This document shows positions 45,646 to 55,190 of a stretch of 64,000 nucleotides of DNA, piece by piece. Position 1 is the first letter of the stretch. The number at the start of each line of letters is the position of its first letter. A model generated the notes under the pieces. It was not told the DNA's origin. It did not search any database and saw nothing but the letters and a program-made list of their open reading frames with translations. This stretch comes from Photobacterium toruni (GTDB lineage Bacteria; Pseudomonadota; Gammaproteobacteria; Enterobacterales; Vibrionaceae), in assembly GCF_024529955.1 (NCBI RefSeq), contig NZ_AP024854.1, forward strand, positions 62,001-126,000, read 5' to 3'. The translations under genes and the position numbers were made by a program.

Positions 45646-45693
45646 TACCTTTCATTGCTGAATATAGCAGGTATAGATAGGAGCTTTCCAGCC

Positions 45694-46455
45694 GTGAAGC
45701 AAAGTAAACGTCATCAAGAAATTATTGATTTAGTCATGAGTCAGGGATACGTCAGTACCGATGATCTTGTGATGCGCTTTAATGTCAGTCCGCAAACTAT
45801 TCGGCGAGATCTTAATGAATTGGCTGATGAAAATAAAATTCGTCGTCACCATGGTGGTGCAACAGTCCCTTCTAGCTCAGTCAATACGGCTTATACCACT
45901 CGAAAGGTTTTACAATTGGAGCAAAAGGATCGTATTGCTCAAGCATTGGTAAGCCATATTCCTGATGGCGCAACATTGTTTATTGATATTGGTACAACAC
46001 CAGAAGCTGTTGCTCGTGCGTTAATGAACCACAAAGATTTGCGGATTGTTACCAACAATCTCAATGTCGCTAGTTTATTAATGGCCAAAGAAGATTTTCG
46101 CGTTATTTTAGCGGGTGGTGAAGTACGTAATCGTGATGGCGGTATTGTCGGTGAAGCAACCCTTGATTTCGTGTCACAATTTCGCTTAGATTTTGGCATC
46201 TTAGGTATAAGTGGCATTGATCTTGATGGTTCATTACTTGATTTTGATTACCATGAAGTACGAGTTAAGCAAGCGATCATTGAAAATAGTCGCTGTGTGA
46301 TGCTGGGGGTCGACCATACGAAGTTTGGTCGTAATGCGATGGTAAATTTAGGTGATATTAGCCAAGTTAATATGCTGTTTACTGATCAACTCCCTCCTAT
46401 AAGCCTTGTTGAACGGTTACAGGAAAATGAGATCCATTTTGAAGTCGTGGTATAA
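45694..46455 (+). CDS. glpR: Glycerol-3-phosphate regulon repressor GlpR
   Basis: A 253-residue DeoR-family repressor. The N-terminal HTH SPQTIRRDLNELADE is followed by the DeoR effector domain (IDIGTTPEAVA, VTNNLNVASLLM). E. coli GlpR (252 residues) starts MKQTQRHNGII; here VKQSKRHQEII from GTG 45694. AGGAG lies about 11 bases upstream, a long spacing. The frame is open further up, but that part overlaps the terminator. Confidence 0.95.
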   Translation: MKQSKRHQEIIDLVMSQGYVSTDDLVMRFNVSPQTIRRDLNELADENKIRRHHGGATVPSSSVNTAYTTRKVLQLEQKDRIAQALVSHIPDGATLFIDIGTTPEAVARALMNHKDLRIVTNNLNVASLLMAKEDFRVILAGGEVRNRDGGIVGEATLDFVSQFRLDFGILGISGIDLDGSLLDFDYHEVRVKQAIIENSRCVMLGVDHTKFGRNAMVNLGDISQVNMLFTDQLPPISLVERLQENEIHFEVVV

Positions 46456-46487
46456 ACCTTTACCGCGCTAAATAGACACTCAAATAG

Positions 46488-46518
46488 CGGGCTTCTTTAA
46501 TAGAAGCCCGTTTTTTTT
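46488..46518 (+). terminator. Terminator of glpR
   Basis: Perfect stem CGGGCTTCT / AGAAGCCCG, loop TTAAT, eight Ts. Confidence 0.9.
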
Positions 46519-46633
46519 GGTTGTAATAGCAATAAATATCAAATTTGCGCTAATGATCAAACTTATGTCACAACAAGATTAACTAAGGCTAGATTAGATC
46601 AATATATACGCTATTATCAAATTATCACTTTCG

Positions 46634-46654
46634 AACGAACATTTTTAGTTCGTT
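46634..46654. promoter_or_regulatory. Possible operator upstream of glpD
   Basis: Inverted repeat AACGAAC-7-GTTCGTT. The first arm continues as AACGAACATT, like one half of the E. coli GlpR operator, but the arm order is reversed relative to that consensus. It sits 30 bases before glpD, beside the glpR gene. A GlpR role is a guess. Confidence 0.3.
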
Positions 46655-46686
46655 TTGTTATGGTTAATTGAATAGGTGTGAACATT

Positions 46687-48222
46687 ATGACAGTAGCATT
46701 AAACGGCCTCGAAAATAGTCAAATTTTGGATCTCATTGTGATTGGTGGCGGTATTAATGGTACTGGCATTGCGGCTGATGCTGCGGGGCGCGGGCTGAGC
46801 GTTGGTCTTTATGAAGCTGATGACTTTGCTTCTGCTACCTCATCGGCAAGTTCAAAGCTGATTCATGGTGGTTTGCGTTATTTAGAACATTATGAATTTC
46901 GATTAGTGGCAGAAGCATTGGCTGAGCGTGAAGTACTATTAAAAAAAGCGCCTCATATAGCGAAACCAATGCGATTTCGACTGCCACATCAGCCACATTT
47001 ACGTCCAGCATGGATGATTCGTGCCGGATTATTTTTATATGATCATTTAGGTAAACGTACCACTCTTCCTGCGAGTAAAAGTTTGTCATTTGGTGCTGAT
47101 TCGGTATTAGTACCTGCGATTAAACAAGGATTTGAATATTCTGATTGTTGGGTTGATGATGCGCGACTCGTCATTTTAAATGCGATGGAAGCGGTAAAAC
47201 ATGGCGCAGAAGTGCGTAATCGTTGTCGAGTAGAACAAGCGGTTCGAGAGGGGGATATTTGGCGTGTTACGATTAAAGATAGTGTAACAGGAGCAACATT
47301 CCAACGCTGCGCTCACGGATTAGTGAATGCAACTGGGCCATGGGTAAAATCATTTTATGATCATAGTACTGATTTAACATCGCCACGTAATATTCGCTTA
47401 ATTAAGGGCTCACATATTGTCGTACCACGAGTGCATGATCAGCCTCAAGCCTATATTCTTCAAAATGAAGATAATCGCATTGTATTTGTGATCCCTTATT
47501 TAGATCGTTTCTCAGTAATTGGTACGACAGATGTTGAGTATCATGGTGATCCGCGTGATGTCGCGATTGATGATCAAGAAATTGATTACTTACTTGAGGT
47601 GTATAACAGCCATTTTGTGCATCAATGTCAGCGTGAAGATGTGGTATGGAATTGGAGTGGTGTAAGGCCGTTATGTGATGATGAATCAGACTCACCACAA
47701 GCGGTAACTCGTGACTATACTTTAGAGCTAGAACAACAAGCAGATGAAGCACCTTTACTGTCGGTCTTTGGTGGTAAGCTCACCACCTATCGTAAATTAG
47801 CAGAATCAGCATTAGCTAAGTTAGCGCCGTTTTACTCTAATATTGGACCGGCTTGGACTAAGGACAGTTATTTACCTGGTGGCAGTGCTGATTTTGATGG
47901 TGATAAGCTGGCTACACAATTACAGCAACAGTACCCGTGGTTAACGACGTTTACTTGTCAGCGCATGGCCCATAATTATGGCTCGAGAACTGAGGTCTTA
48001 TTTGCTGGTATCACGACAGAAACCGAGATGGGGCAGCACTTTGGTGAAGGATTTTACCAGTGTGAACTTGATTACTTAATTACATATGAATTTGTACAAA
48101 CAGCAACTGATGCGCTATGGCGTCGTAGTAAGTTGGGCTTATATTTAACAGCTGAACAGCAACAGATAATTGCCGATTATATTCTTGTTCATCAAGCACA
48201 GACAGCGATTGCAGCTGCATAG
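46687..48222 (+). CDS. glpD: Aerobic glycerol-3-phosphate dehydrogenase GlpD
   Basis: A 511-residue FAD enzyme at the inner membrane that oxidises glycerol-3-phosphate to dihydroxyacetone phosphate and passes electrons to ubiquinone. The FAD motif GGGINGTGIAADAAGRGLS is near residues 20-38; SASSKLIHGGLRYLEHYEF and SGVRPLCDDESDSPQ match E. coli GlpD. ATG 46687 is preceded by AGGTG. With glpT and glpR it forms the glycerol-3-phosphate utilisation set. Confidence 0.96.
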   Translation: MTVALNGLENSQILDLIVIGGGINGTGIAADAAGRGLSVGLYEADDFASATSSASSKLIHGGLRYLEHYEFRLVAEALAEREVLLKKAPHIAKPMRFRLPHQPHLRPAWMIRAGLFLYDHLGKRTTLPASKSLSFGADSVLVPAIKQGFEYSDCWVDDARLVILNAMEAVKHGAEVRNRCRVEQAVREGDIWRVTIKDSVTGATFQRCAHGLVNATGPWVKSFYDHSTDLTSPRNIRLIKGSHIVVPRVHDQPQAYILQNEDNRIVFVIPYLDRFSVIGTTDVEYHGDPRDVAIDDQEIDYLLEVYNSHFVHQCQREDVVWNWSGVRPLCDDESDSPQAVTRDYTLELEQQADEAPLLSVFGGKLTTYRKLAESALAKLAPFYSNIGPAWTKDSYLPGGSADFDGDKLATQLQQQYPWLTTFTCQRMAHNYGSRTEVLFAGITTETEMGQHFGEGFYQCELDYLITYEFVQTATDALWRRSKLGLYLTAEQQQIIADYILVHQAQTAIAAA

Positions 48223-48254
48223 CTATTATCATCTTTAGAGACAAATCTGTTATC

Positions 48255-48280
48255 AAAAAGCGCCGTTGGGCGCTTTTTTT
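48255..48280 (+). terminator. Terminator of glpD
   Basis: Perfect stem AAAAAGCGCC / GGCGCTTTTT with loop GTTG. The minus-strand gene following begins 9 bases on, so it may serve both strands. Confidence 0.88.
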
Positions 48281-48288
48281 GTGGGTGA

Positions 48289-48708
48289 TTATTGGTATAA
48301 ATATTTAGTAAATAAAAGCGCATCAACCGCGGGATGGCCGGTTTCGGCAACTAATAATTGATTGATTTTCTGTTTACTTAATTGACGAATTTTTTCACGC
48401 CCAGCGAATGATTTTATTTGTTGTTCAGATTGTTGGTTAATAATGCTAATAATCGTGTCACGAATCAGAGGTGCATGATGTTCAATATTAATAAGCTGAT
48501 TATTATTTGTTAGCATTAAATCGATTCGTAACTGAATATACCCTAATCGAGAATTATTAATAATATAGTTGGTCGTGATATCAGGTGTTAAGGTGTAATA
48601 ACTAATATTTGATTGAGTTAGCGCACTCGTTGGCTGTTTTGCATAAGTGATTGGTGACATTAATGTTATCACCATCAAGAAACACGCTACAAAAACAGTT
48701 TTTTTCAT
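48289..48708 (-). CDS. FliL-like flagellar basal body-associated family protein
   Basis: A 139-residue protein with an N-terminal signal peptide or anchor (MKKTVFVACFLMVITLMSP). The periplasmic domain YYTLTPDITTNYI...LGYIQLRIDLML resembles FliL (PDITTN, GYIQL). It lies outside flagellar clusters beside ubiC, an arrangement also known in vibrios, so a second FliL-like function is possible. Starts at 48720 or 48711 cannot be excluded. Confidence 0.75.
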   Translation of the reverse strand: MKKTVFVACFLMVITLMSPITYAKQPTSALTQSNISYYTLTPDITTNYIINNSRLGYIQLRIDLMLTNNNQLINIEHHAPLIRDTIISIINQQSEQQIKSFAGREKIRQLSKQKINQLLVAETGHPAVDALLFTKYLYQ

Positions 48709-48880
48709 CATGATACTCATGCAGTTAGGGACATTTAGACTTAACTAGGTGTAATCTACTAGCGTTAACGATATTCGAATTCGTTACCTCTTGCTACAAT
48801 AGCAGATCAATATGTTAATAAATTAACCACTTTCAACCAAGTGTTTTGATCACGTCGTTGTTAATTTTGTAGTGTAAAAA

Positions 48881-49423
48881 ATGTCGGAATTCAAGCAGTT
48901 GTACAGTCCTCTACTTCAGAGCGCTAAATGGTACTCAATACAATCATGGGCCTTAGATCACACATCACATGGTGTTTGGTTACTTGAGTCGGCCTCATTG
49001 TCGCGTCGCTTGGCACAATATTGTCAACATTTTACCGTAACGGTGTTAGCACAGACAATGATCAGTAATGATAAGCTATCAATTATGGAGCGACAGCTGG
49101 TCGGCGATAGTGATTGTTTAGAACGGGAAGTGATACTTTATGGAGATCAACATCCATGGGTATTTGCGCGCACTTTGATCCCGATGACAACGCTAAGTGG
49201 CAAAGAACAAGACCTCATCGATCTTGGTAATAGTCCGTTAGGCTATCGTGTTTTTAATGATAAAAATTCACGTCGTGACGCTTTAGAAGTTGCTAATCTT
49301 GGTACTCAACAACAGCCTCAATGGGCTCGACGTTCGCGATTATGGATCAATGAAAAGCCAATGCTGGTGGCGGAATTATTCTTAACCGAATCGCCAGTAT
49401 ATGCTAAGGAAAAAGGATGTTAG
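48881..49423 (+). CDS. ubiC: Chorismate pyruvate-lyase UbiC
   Basis: A 180-residue cytoplasmic enzyme that splits chorismate into 4-hydroxybenzoate and pyruvate, the first step of ubiquinone synthesis. The active-site Arg and Glu segments are present ([39 protein letters not shown]). The start ATG at 48881 follows a weak ribosome-binding site. The last 7 bases overlap ubiA. Confidence 0.92.
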   Translation: MSEFKQLYSPLLQSAKWYSIQSWALDHTSHGVWLLESASLSRRLAQYCQHFTVTVLAQTMISNDKLSIMERQLVGDSDCLEREVILYGDQHPWVFARTLIPMTTLSGKEQDLIDLGNSPLGYRVFNDKNSRRDALEVANLGTQQQPQWARRSRLWINEKPMLVAELFLTESPVYAKEKGC

Positions 49424-50280
49424 AAATAACCAAGGCCAGAGCTTTTTGGCAGTTAGCCCGTTTTGATCGCCCAATTGGTAGTTTATTGTTGTTATGGCCA
49501 ACCTTATGGGCATTATTTTTAGCGGGGAATGGTTTTCCTAAAGTAGATGTTTTGGTGGTGTTTGTACTTGGGGTGGTATTTATGCGCGCCGCAGGATGTG
49601 TCATCAATGATTTTGCTGATCGTAATGTTGATGGTTATGTAAAGCGCACTGCTAATCGACCCATGCCATCAGGTAAAGTCTCTGAGCGCGAAGCGTTAGG
49701 CTTGTTTAGCTTGTTGGTATTAGTGTCATTTTTATTAGTATTGACCATGAATAACCTTACCATCATGTTGTCGGTGGTTGCGGTAATATTGGCTGCTGCT
49801 TATCCATTTATGAAGCGTTATACGCATTTGCCACAATTGGTGTTGGGGGCTGCGTTTGGGTGGTCAATTCCAATGGCTTATGCTGCTCAATCTGGTGCAT
49901 TACCGACAGTAGCATGGCTCTTGTTTGTGGCTAATATTTTATGGACGATTGCTTATGATACTTTATATGCAATGGTTGATCGTGATGATGATCTCAAGGT
50001 TGGAATTAAATCAACGGCGATTCTTTTTGGTCGGTTTGATAAGTTAATCATTGGAATATTGCAGCTAGCAACTATTATGTTACTGATTGCAATTGGCGAA
50101 ATGTTGAAATTAAGTCATTGGTATTATTGGTCTTTGTTGTTAGTGTCAGCATTGTTTGTTTATCAACAAATGCTAATTCAAGATCGTCAACGCGAACAAT
50201 GTTTTAAAGCTTTTTTAAATAATAATTATGTTGGCATGGTGATTTTTATTGGTATTAGTTTGAGCGTATTATGGCCGTAA
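49417..50280 (+). CDS. ubiA: 4-hydroxybenzoate octaprenyltransferase UbiA
   Basis: A 287-residue inner-membrane prenyltransferase with about nine helices. The first Asp-rich motif is [10 protein letters not shown] and the second YAMVDRDDD. It attaches the polyprenyl tail to 4-hydroxybenzoate. It overlaps ubiC by 7 bases and starts with ATG, AAGGA upstream. It is convergent with plsB. Confidence 0.96.
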   Translation: MLEITKARAFWQLARFDRPIGSLLLLWPTLWALFLAGNGFPKVDVLVVFVLGVVFMRAAGCVINDFADRNVDGYVKRTANRPMPSGKVSEREALGLFSLLVLVSFLLVLTMNNLTIMLSVVAVILAAAYPFMKRYTHLPQLVLGAAFGWSIPMAYAAQSGALPTVAWLLFVANILWTIAYDTLYAMVDRDDDLKVGIKSTAILFGRFDKLIIGILQLATIMLLIAIGEMLKLSHWYYWSLLLVSALFVYQQMLIQDRQREQCFKAFLNNNYVGMVIFIGISLSVLWP

Positions 50281-50303
50281 GTGGTTCATAGCAGCGATCT
50301 TGA

Positions 50304-50339
50304 GACATAAAAAAGCGCCGTTAGGCGCTTTTTTATGTC
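50304..50339. terminator. Bidirectional terminator between ubiA and plsB
   Basis: Perfect 16-bp palindromic stem: GACATAAAAAAGCGCC pairs with its complement around loop GTTA, with T-runs on both strands. It closes ubiA (+) and plsB (-). Confidence 0.93.
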
Positions 50340-50345
50340 GAACTA

Positions 50346-52784
50346 TTAGTGGTTCGTCAATTCCTCATCGGGCTGCATGACAGCTTGAATGGTCAATTTC
50401 ACTTCAGGTGAAACTAATGACGTTAATAAATCTGCAAGTTTCTCTACTGGCTGTGTTACAGCATGACACTCATCATTAAGATAGCCTTCACTACGAAGGG
50501 TTTTCACTAATGTGCTAAATACACCTTTATCAAAAAACTCGGGTGCATTGATACCATGTAAACGACTTAACCGTTGAGCAAGTACTTGGCTCTGTTGTTC
50601 TAAGTCTGTTTTTGGTAGTTGTGGTTCAGCATTGAGTAGTGTCAGTGCAATTGCATAACGTTGTAATGTTTCCGTTATGATACGTGCTAATAGTTGCAAT
50701 GGCCCAATGCGAACATTATTTATCGCAATAGTGTCACCATCAAGTAACAATAATCGTTGACGAATTAACTCAGCAATTAAACGATCAATTTCTAATGGTA
50801 ATTGCTGTTCATTAAAGCGTAAAAATAATTCCGCTTTTAAGAATGGATACAATAACTCAACTTGCTGATGAATATCAGCACGGGTTAAGCACTGTTGTTG
50901 CACCACAATATGAGCAATTAATGATGGTAACGCAAACAAGTGAATAATGTTGTTGCGGTAGTAGGTCATTAAGATTGATTGCTCACGATCAAGTGAGATA
51001 ATTTCACCTAGTACATCACGTTCAACCAAGAATTTATCCATGGTGATCGCATGATCGACCAATTGAGTAGCGTTATCTTTTGGGGTGGTGCAATGCTTTG
51101 AGTATGGAGCATTGCGCAGTAGTTCAAGATAACATTCAATTTGCTGTTCTAATGAGCTACGACTTAATGCGCGTTGGCGAGATGATAACAGTGCCAGTGC
51201 ACATAAAGTAAGGGCATTCGTCGCCGCCGCATCGTTAATATGGGTCATCATTTTAACGGCTAAATCATTCACTGCAGGTGAAAGCCAGCTTGGACGTGGT
51301 GGTTCGATTGGATTGATGTCTTTGTGCCAATTCGGTACGTTATCATTTAAATATTGATTAAGTGATAACGGCTCACCAAAGTTAACGTAACCTTTGCCGA
51401 AATTACGTAATTTACGCAGAGTTCGCAGCACTTGACCGACATTTTCTTTTTCTTTACGTTTGCCTTGTAGCTCTTTGGCATACGTACCTACTTCCATTAC
51501 GTGCTCATAACCAATATAAACGGGCACCAAGGTCACAGGGCGATTTAAGCCGCGTAACATCGCTTGGACAGTCATTGATAACATGCCTGTTTTGGCAGGA
51601 AGTAAGCGTCCTGTGCGTGAACGGCCCCCTTCACTGAAATATTCAACCGAATAGCCTTTGGCAAAGAGTTGCGCTAAATATTCACGAAAAACTGTCGAAT
51701 AAAGGCGATTACCTTTGAAACTGCGACGAATAAAGAATGCACCACCACGGCGGAAAATTGGACCAGCTGGGAAGAAGTTTAGGTTAATACCTGCGGCAAT
51801 ATGCGGTGGCACTAAGCCTTCTTGATACAGAACATAAGACAGTAACAAGTAATCCATATGGCTACGGTGACAAGGAACATAGACAATCTCATGGCCATCT
51901 TGCGCTAAACGACGAATACGCTGCGCGTTAGTAATATTAATGCCTTGATACAGTTTATTCCATAACCAACCTAAGAAACGTTCGCCATGTTTAATCAGTG
52001 GATAAGAGAAATCTGCCGCAATTTCTTCCATCATCGCAATCGCTTCACGACGTACTTTTTCTACGGGAATTTGACGGCTTAATGCTTCTTCTTGTACTAC
52101 TTTATCAATGGCTTTTGATGCTAATAAGCGTTTAAAAAGTTGTTTACGATCAGGCAGTCGAGGTCCAGAGGTGGCAAGTAATTGACGAGAAAAGTGAATT
52201 TTAGCTACACGCGCTAATTTTTGTGCAATTGCATCATCAGTGCCGTGATTATCCGCCATATAGCGTAAAGAAACTGGAGTGCTCAAACGAACTAAACAAT
52301 CTCGACCATGACCTAACATCGCCCACATCTTTTTAGGGCCATTTAAAGGACGTAAAATAGGTTTAGTTTTTGACTCTTTCCCGGGTGCTCGACCCCATAA
52401 AATAGAGGCAGGAATTAATTGAATGTTTAATTCACTGTCTTGTTTATGTAAATCCAATAATTCACTAAAAAGTGTGATTGAATCTTGTGGTAAACCGGTC
52501 TTATTGCCAAAGACGCTTGGGTTTTCAGCAACACAAACAAAACGTGGAAAAGATTGGCCATTAATTTCTAATTGCGACAAGGGATCAGGTAGGCCTGATG
52601 CGAGTGCGCTGCTACGTAGAGTTAGTAGATCTGTATTAGAACGGTACGGCAATATATAGACGATTGGGCGAGCTAAATCGAGTTCTAAGTCAGCAACTGG
52701 ATCTGATGGAATCGAATGAGGTTTTACCAATACCGAAAGTGGCAATTTTAATAATTGTTGATAGATTTTCTGCCCGCGTGACAT
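50346..52784 (-). CDS. plsB: Glycerol-3-phosphate 1-O-acyltransferase PlsB
   Basis: An 812-residue inner-membrane enzyme that starts phospholipid synthesis by acylating glycerol-3-phosphate. The acyltransferase motifs are complete: [10 protein letters not shown] (H-x4-D), [26 protein letters not shown], and [13 protein letters not shown]. Length fits the gammaproteobacterial PlsB. It lies on the minus strand between ubiA (convergent) and lexA (divergent), as in E. coli. Confidence 0.97.
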   Translation of the reverse strand: MSRGQKIYQQLLKLPLSVLVKPHSIPSDPVADLELDLARPIVYILPYRSNTDLLTLRSSALASGLPDPLSQLEINGQSFPRFVCVAENPSVFGNKTGLPQDSITLFSELLDLHKQDSELNIQLIPASILWGRAPGKESKTKPILRPLNGPKKMWAMLGHGRDCLVRLSTPVSLRYMADNHGTDDAIAQKLARVAKIHFSRQLLATSGPRLPDRKQLFKRLLASKAIDKVVQEEALSRQIPVEKVRREAIAMMEEIAADFSYPLIKHGERFLGWLWNKLYQGINITNAQRIRRLAQDGHEIVYVPCHRSHMDYLLLSYVLYQEGLVPPHIAAGINLNFFPAGPIFRRGGAFFIRRSFKGNRLYSTVFREYLAQLFAKGYSVEYFSEGGRSRTGRLLPAKTGMLSMTVQAMLRGLNRPVTLVPVYIGYEHVMEVGTYAKELQGKRKEKENVGQVLRTLRKLRNFGKGYVNFGEPLSLNQYLNDNVPNWHKDINPIEPPRPSWLSPAVNDLAVKMMTHINDAAATNALTLCALALLSSRQRALSRSSLEQQIECYLELLRNAPYSKHCTTPKDNATQLVDHAITMDKFLVERDVLGEIISLDREQSILMTYYRNNIIHLFALPSLIAHIVVQQQCLTRADIHQQVELLYPFLKAELFLRFNEQQLPLEIDRLIAELIRQRLLLLDGDTIAINNVRIGPLQLLARIITETLQRYAIALTLLNAEPQLPKTDLEQQSQVLAQRLSRLHGINAPEFFDKGVFSTLVKTLRSEGYLNDECHAVTQPVEKLADLLTSLVSPEVKLTIQAVMQPDEELTNH

Positions 52785-53133
52785 AGATATAATTAGCCTC
52801 TGAATCTAAATACGCCGCACAACAGCAGAAAAAGGCAACTTTCATGCCGAATATATGCGGTAAATAAAGCTTAAAATACCACTTTTTTAACTAAGTCATG
52901 GTTTATTTTTATAACAACTTTTGGATTAAAAATCGATCTGGCATGACCAGTTAATGAAAGATGATTGATTCTGTTGAAATTATTGCCCTAAATAATGACA
53001 TTATATTTTTTTAGCCAAGTTACTGAATGGCTTTGAATTCCTAGTCAAATTGCTGTTTTCGTAAACAATTGGCTTTTATTGTCTTTGAACACTGGATATA
53101 CTCACAGCAACTGTATAAAAAGACAGGTGACTC
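52785..53133. other. Divergent plsB-lexA promoter region
   Basis: 349 bases containing the two LexA boxes close to lexA; the rest is AT-rich without recognised elements. Confidence 0.6.
53092..53126 (+). promoter_or_regulatory. Two adjacent LexA (SOS) boxes
   Basis: CTGGATATACTCACAG (53092-53107) and CTGTATAAAAAGACAG (53111-53126), three bases apart and directly before lexA. Both fit CTG-N10-CAG; the second fits the full CTGT-N8-ACAG. Double boxes are usual at lexA for autoregulation. Confidence 0.92.
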
Positions 53134-53754
53134 ATGAAGCCGTTAACGCCGCGACAACAACAAGTCTTTGATTTGATCAAAACAAAGATTGATGATTGTG
53201 GAATGCCACCCACTCGTGCAGAAATAGCACGTGAACTTGGCTTTCGTTCTGCTAATGCAGCAGAAGAACATTTAAAAGCTTTAGCCCGTAAAGGTGTATT
53301 AGAAATTATTCCTGGTGCCTCTCGAGGGATCCGTTTATTAATCGCGGATGATGTAGCAGATGAAAAAGGATTACCTTTAATTGGCCATGTTGCTGCTGGT
53401 GAGCCGATTTTGGCCCAAGAGCATGTTGAAGCTCATTATGAAGTTGATCCAACCTTATTTAAGCCGCGCGCGGATTTCTTACTACGTGTGAATGGTATGA
53501 GTATGAAGAATATCGGTATTATGGATGGTGATTTACTTGCAGTACATAAAACGCAAGATGTCCATAATGGCCAAGTGGTTGTTGCTCGAGTTGATGATGA
53601 AGTGACGGTTAAGCGACTTGATAAACAAGGAGCTAAAGTACTGCTTCATGCTGAAAATGAAGAGTTTTCACCAATTGAAGTTAATTTAGAGCATCAAAAC
53701 CTGACTATTGAAGGGATTGCTGTTGGCGTCATTCGTAACGCTGATTGGATGTAG
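53134..53754 (+). CDS. lexA: SOS repressor LexA
   Basis: A 206-residue repressor. The winged HTH spans about residues 1-70 ([26 protein letters not shown]). The self-cleavage site A88-G89 is in HVAAGEP; catalytic S123 (NGMSMKN) and K160 (VTVKRL) are present. RecA-stimulated cleavage derepresses SOS genes. Two SOS boxes precede it, so it regulates itself. In E. coli dinF follows lexA; here the oxidase cluster comes next. Confidence 0.98.
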   Translation: MKPLTPRQQQVFDLIKTKIDDCGMPPTRAEIARELGFRSANAAEEHLKALARKGVLEIIPGASRGIRLLIADDVADEKGLPLIGHVAAGEPILAQEHVEAHYEVDPTLFKPRADFLLRVNGMSMKNIGIMDGDLLAVHKTQDVHNGQVVVARVDDEVTVKRLDKQGAKVLLHAENEEFSPIEVNLEHQNLTIEGIAVGVIRNADWM

Positions 53755-53788
53755 ACAGTAGTTAACGACAGATTGAGTAAACACCAAT

Positions 53789-53819
53789 AAGCGTAGCGCA
53801 TAAGCTACGCTTTTTTTTT
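53789..53819 (+). terminator. Terminator of lexA
   Basis: AAGCGTAGC pairs with GCTACGCTT, loop GCATAA, and nine Ts follow. Confidence 0.9.
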
Positions 53820-54035
53820 ATCTCGTAAAATGATTAGTGATGATTTTATCTAAAATATCATTGTCTTATCTAGTGATTTGTTAATAGTTTTTAATGGGTA
53901 TTTTTTTGCGCTATTGTAATTTAGTGCCTAAGTTAAACATAGAGGAATGTTATTTTAGCTTTGCTGCGGGTAGATCTATTTGTCGCTGCATGTGCTGTGT
54001 GAGGCGAGATGTTGCCGACAAAGGAGGTCAGAACG

Positions 54036-55172
54036 ATGATACGCAAGCTGATCGGTAGTAGTGGATTAATCCTATTTTCATCGTCATTATTTGCTGAACC
54101 AATACAACTTAATATGACCCCCGGTGTTACTGCGATAAGCCAAGATGTTTTTGGTCTACATATGACGATTCTTTATATCTGTATCGCTATTGGAATGGCA
54201 GTTTTTGGGGCGATGTTTTGGTCTATTTTCCACCATAGAAAATCTAAAGGTGCCGTTGCGGCTTCTTTTCATGAAAGCACCAAAGTTGAAATTATTTGGA
54301 CTCTGATCCCCTTTATTATTTTGATTGCGATGGCGATTCCCGCCACTAAAACACTACTCGCAATGGAAGAGCCGTCAAAATCTGATCTCACTATTCAAAT
54401 CACAGGTTCACAGTGGAAATGGCATTATCGCTATTTTGATCAAGATGTTGAATTTTATTCTCACCTCGCGACCAGCGCGGCTCAAATTGAAAATCTGCGT
54501 CCTAAACGGGCTAATTATTTATTAGAAGTCGATTACCCATTAGTGGTTCCTATCGACAAGAAAATCCGTTTTTTAATCACCTCGCAAGACGTTATCCATT
54601 CTTGGTGGGTGCCTGCATTTGCCGTTAAAAAAGATGCTAATCCCGGCTTTATTAATGAAGCATGGACGCGTATTGATAAGCCGGGTATTTACCGTGGTCA
54701 ATGTGCGGAGTTGTGCGGTAAAGATCATGGTTTTATGCCGATTGTCGTTATTGCAAAAACACAAGTTGAATACGATCAGTGGCTACAACAAACACAAGCC
54801 AGCCAACGTCTAGCGCGGGAGCAAGAACAACAGTTATTAGCCATGACAATGACGATGGATGAACTGATGGTGCTGGGCGAAAAAACCTATAACAACCGTT
54901 GCGCTATGTGCCATCAAGCGAGTGGCGAGGGGATTCCAGGAGCATTTCCTGCATTAGCAGCACAAGGTGTTTCGATTGATCCGCAACGTCGTATTGAACA
55001 TATCAAGATTGTCGTGCATGGAAATACCGGAACCGCCATGCAAGCTTTTGGTCCGCAATTAAGCCTTAAAGAGTTAGCGGCTGTAATTACTTATGAGCGT
55101 AATGCTTGGGGTAATAATACCGGAGAAACCGTACAAGCCGCTGATATTCAGGCGATTAAAAATGGACAGTAG
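54036..55172 (+). CDS. coxB: Cytochrome c oxidase subunit II with fused cytochrome c
   Basis: A 378-residue subunit: signal peptide, two membrane helices (about residues 45-65 and 86-104), a CuA domain (ligands H188, C223, C227, H231 and M234 in CAELCGKDHGFM) and a C-terminal cytochrome c domain with CAMCH (289-293). Thus the enzyme resembles caa3-type oxidases and may accept electrons through its own heme. The perfect AAAGGAGGT site stands 8 bases before ATG 54036, so the upstream in-frame start at 54009 is rejected. First gene of the oxidase cluster. Confidence 0.96.
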   Translation: MIRKLIGSSGLILFSSSLFAEPIQLNMTPGVTAISQDVFGLHMTILYICIAIGMAVFGAMFWSIFHHRKSKGAVAASFHESTKVEIIWTLIPFIILIAMAIPATKTLLAMEEPSKSDLTIQITGSQWKWHYRYFDQDVEFYSHLATSAAQIENLRPKRANYLLEVDYPLVVPIDKKIRFLITSQDVIHSWWVPAFAVKKDANPGFINEAWTRIDKPGIYRGQCAELCGKDHGFMPIVVIAKTQVEYDQWLQQTQASQRLAREQEQQLLAMTMTMDELMVLGEKTYNNRCAMCHQASGEGIPGAFPALAAQGVSIDPQRRIEHIKIVVHGNTGTAMQAFGPQLSLKELAAVITYERNAWGNNTGETVQAADIQAIKNGQ

Positions 55173-55190
55173 TTATAAGGAATTATCAGC

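Noticed and set aside
46600-46660. A standard GlpR operator before glpD
   Set aside because: The inverted repeat has its half-sites in the reverse order relative to the E. coli consensus, so it is listed only as a weak candidate.
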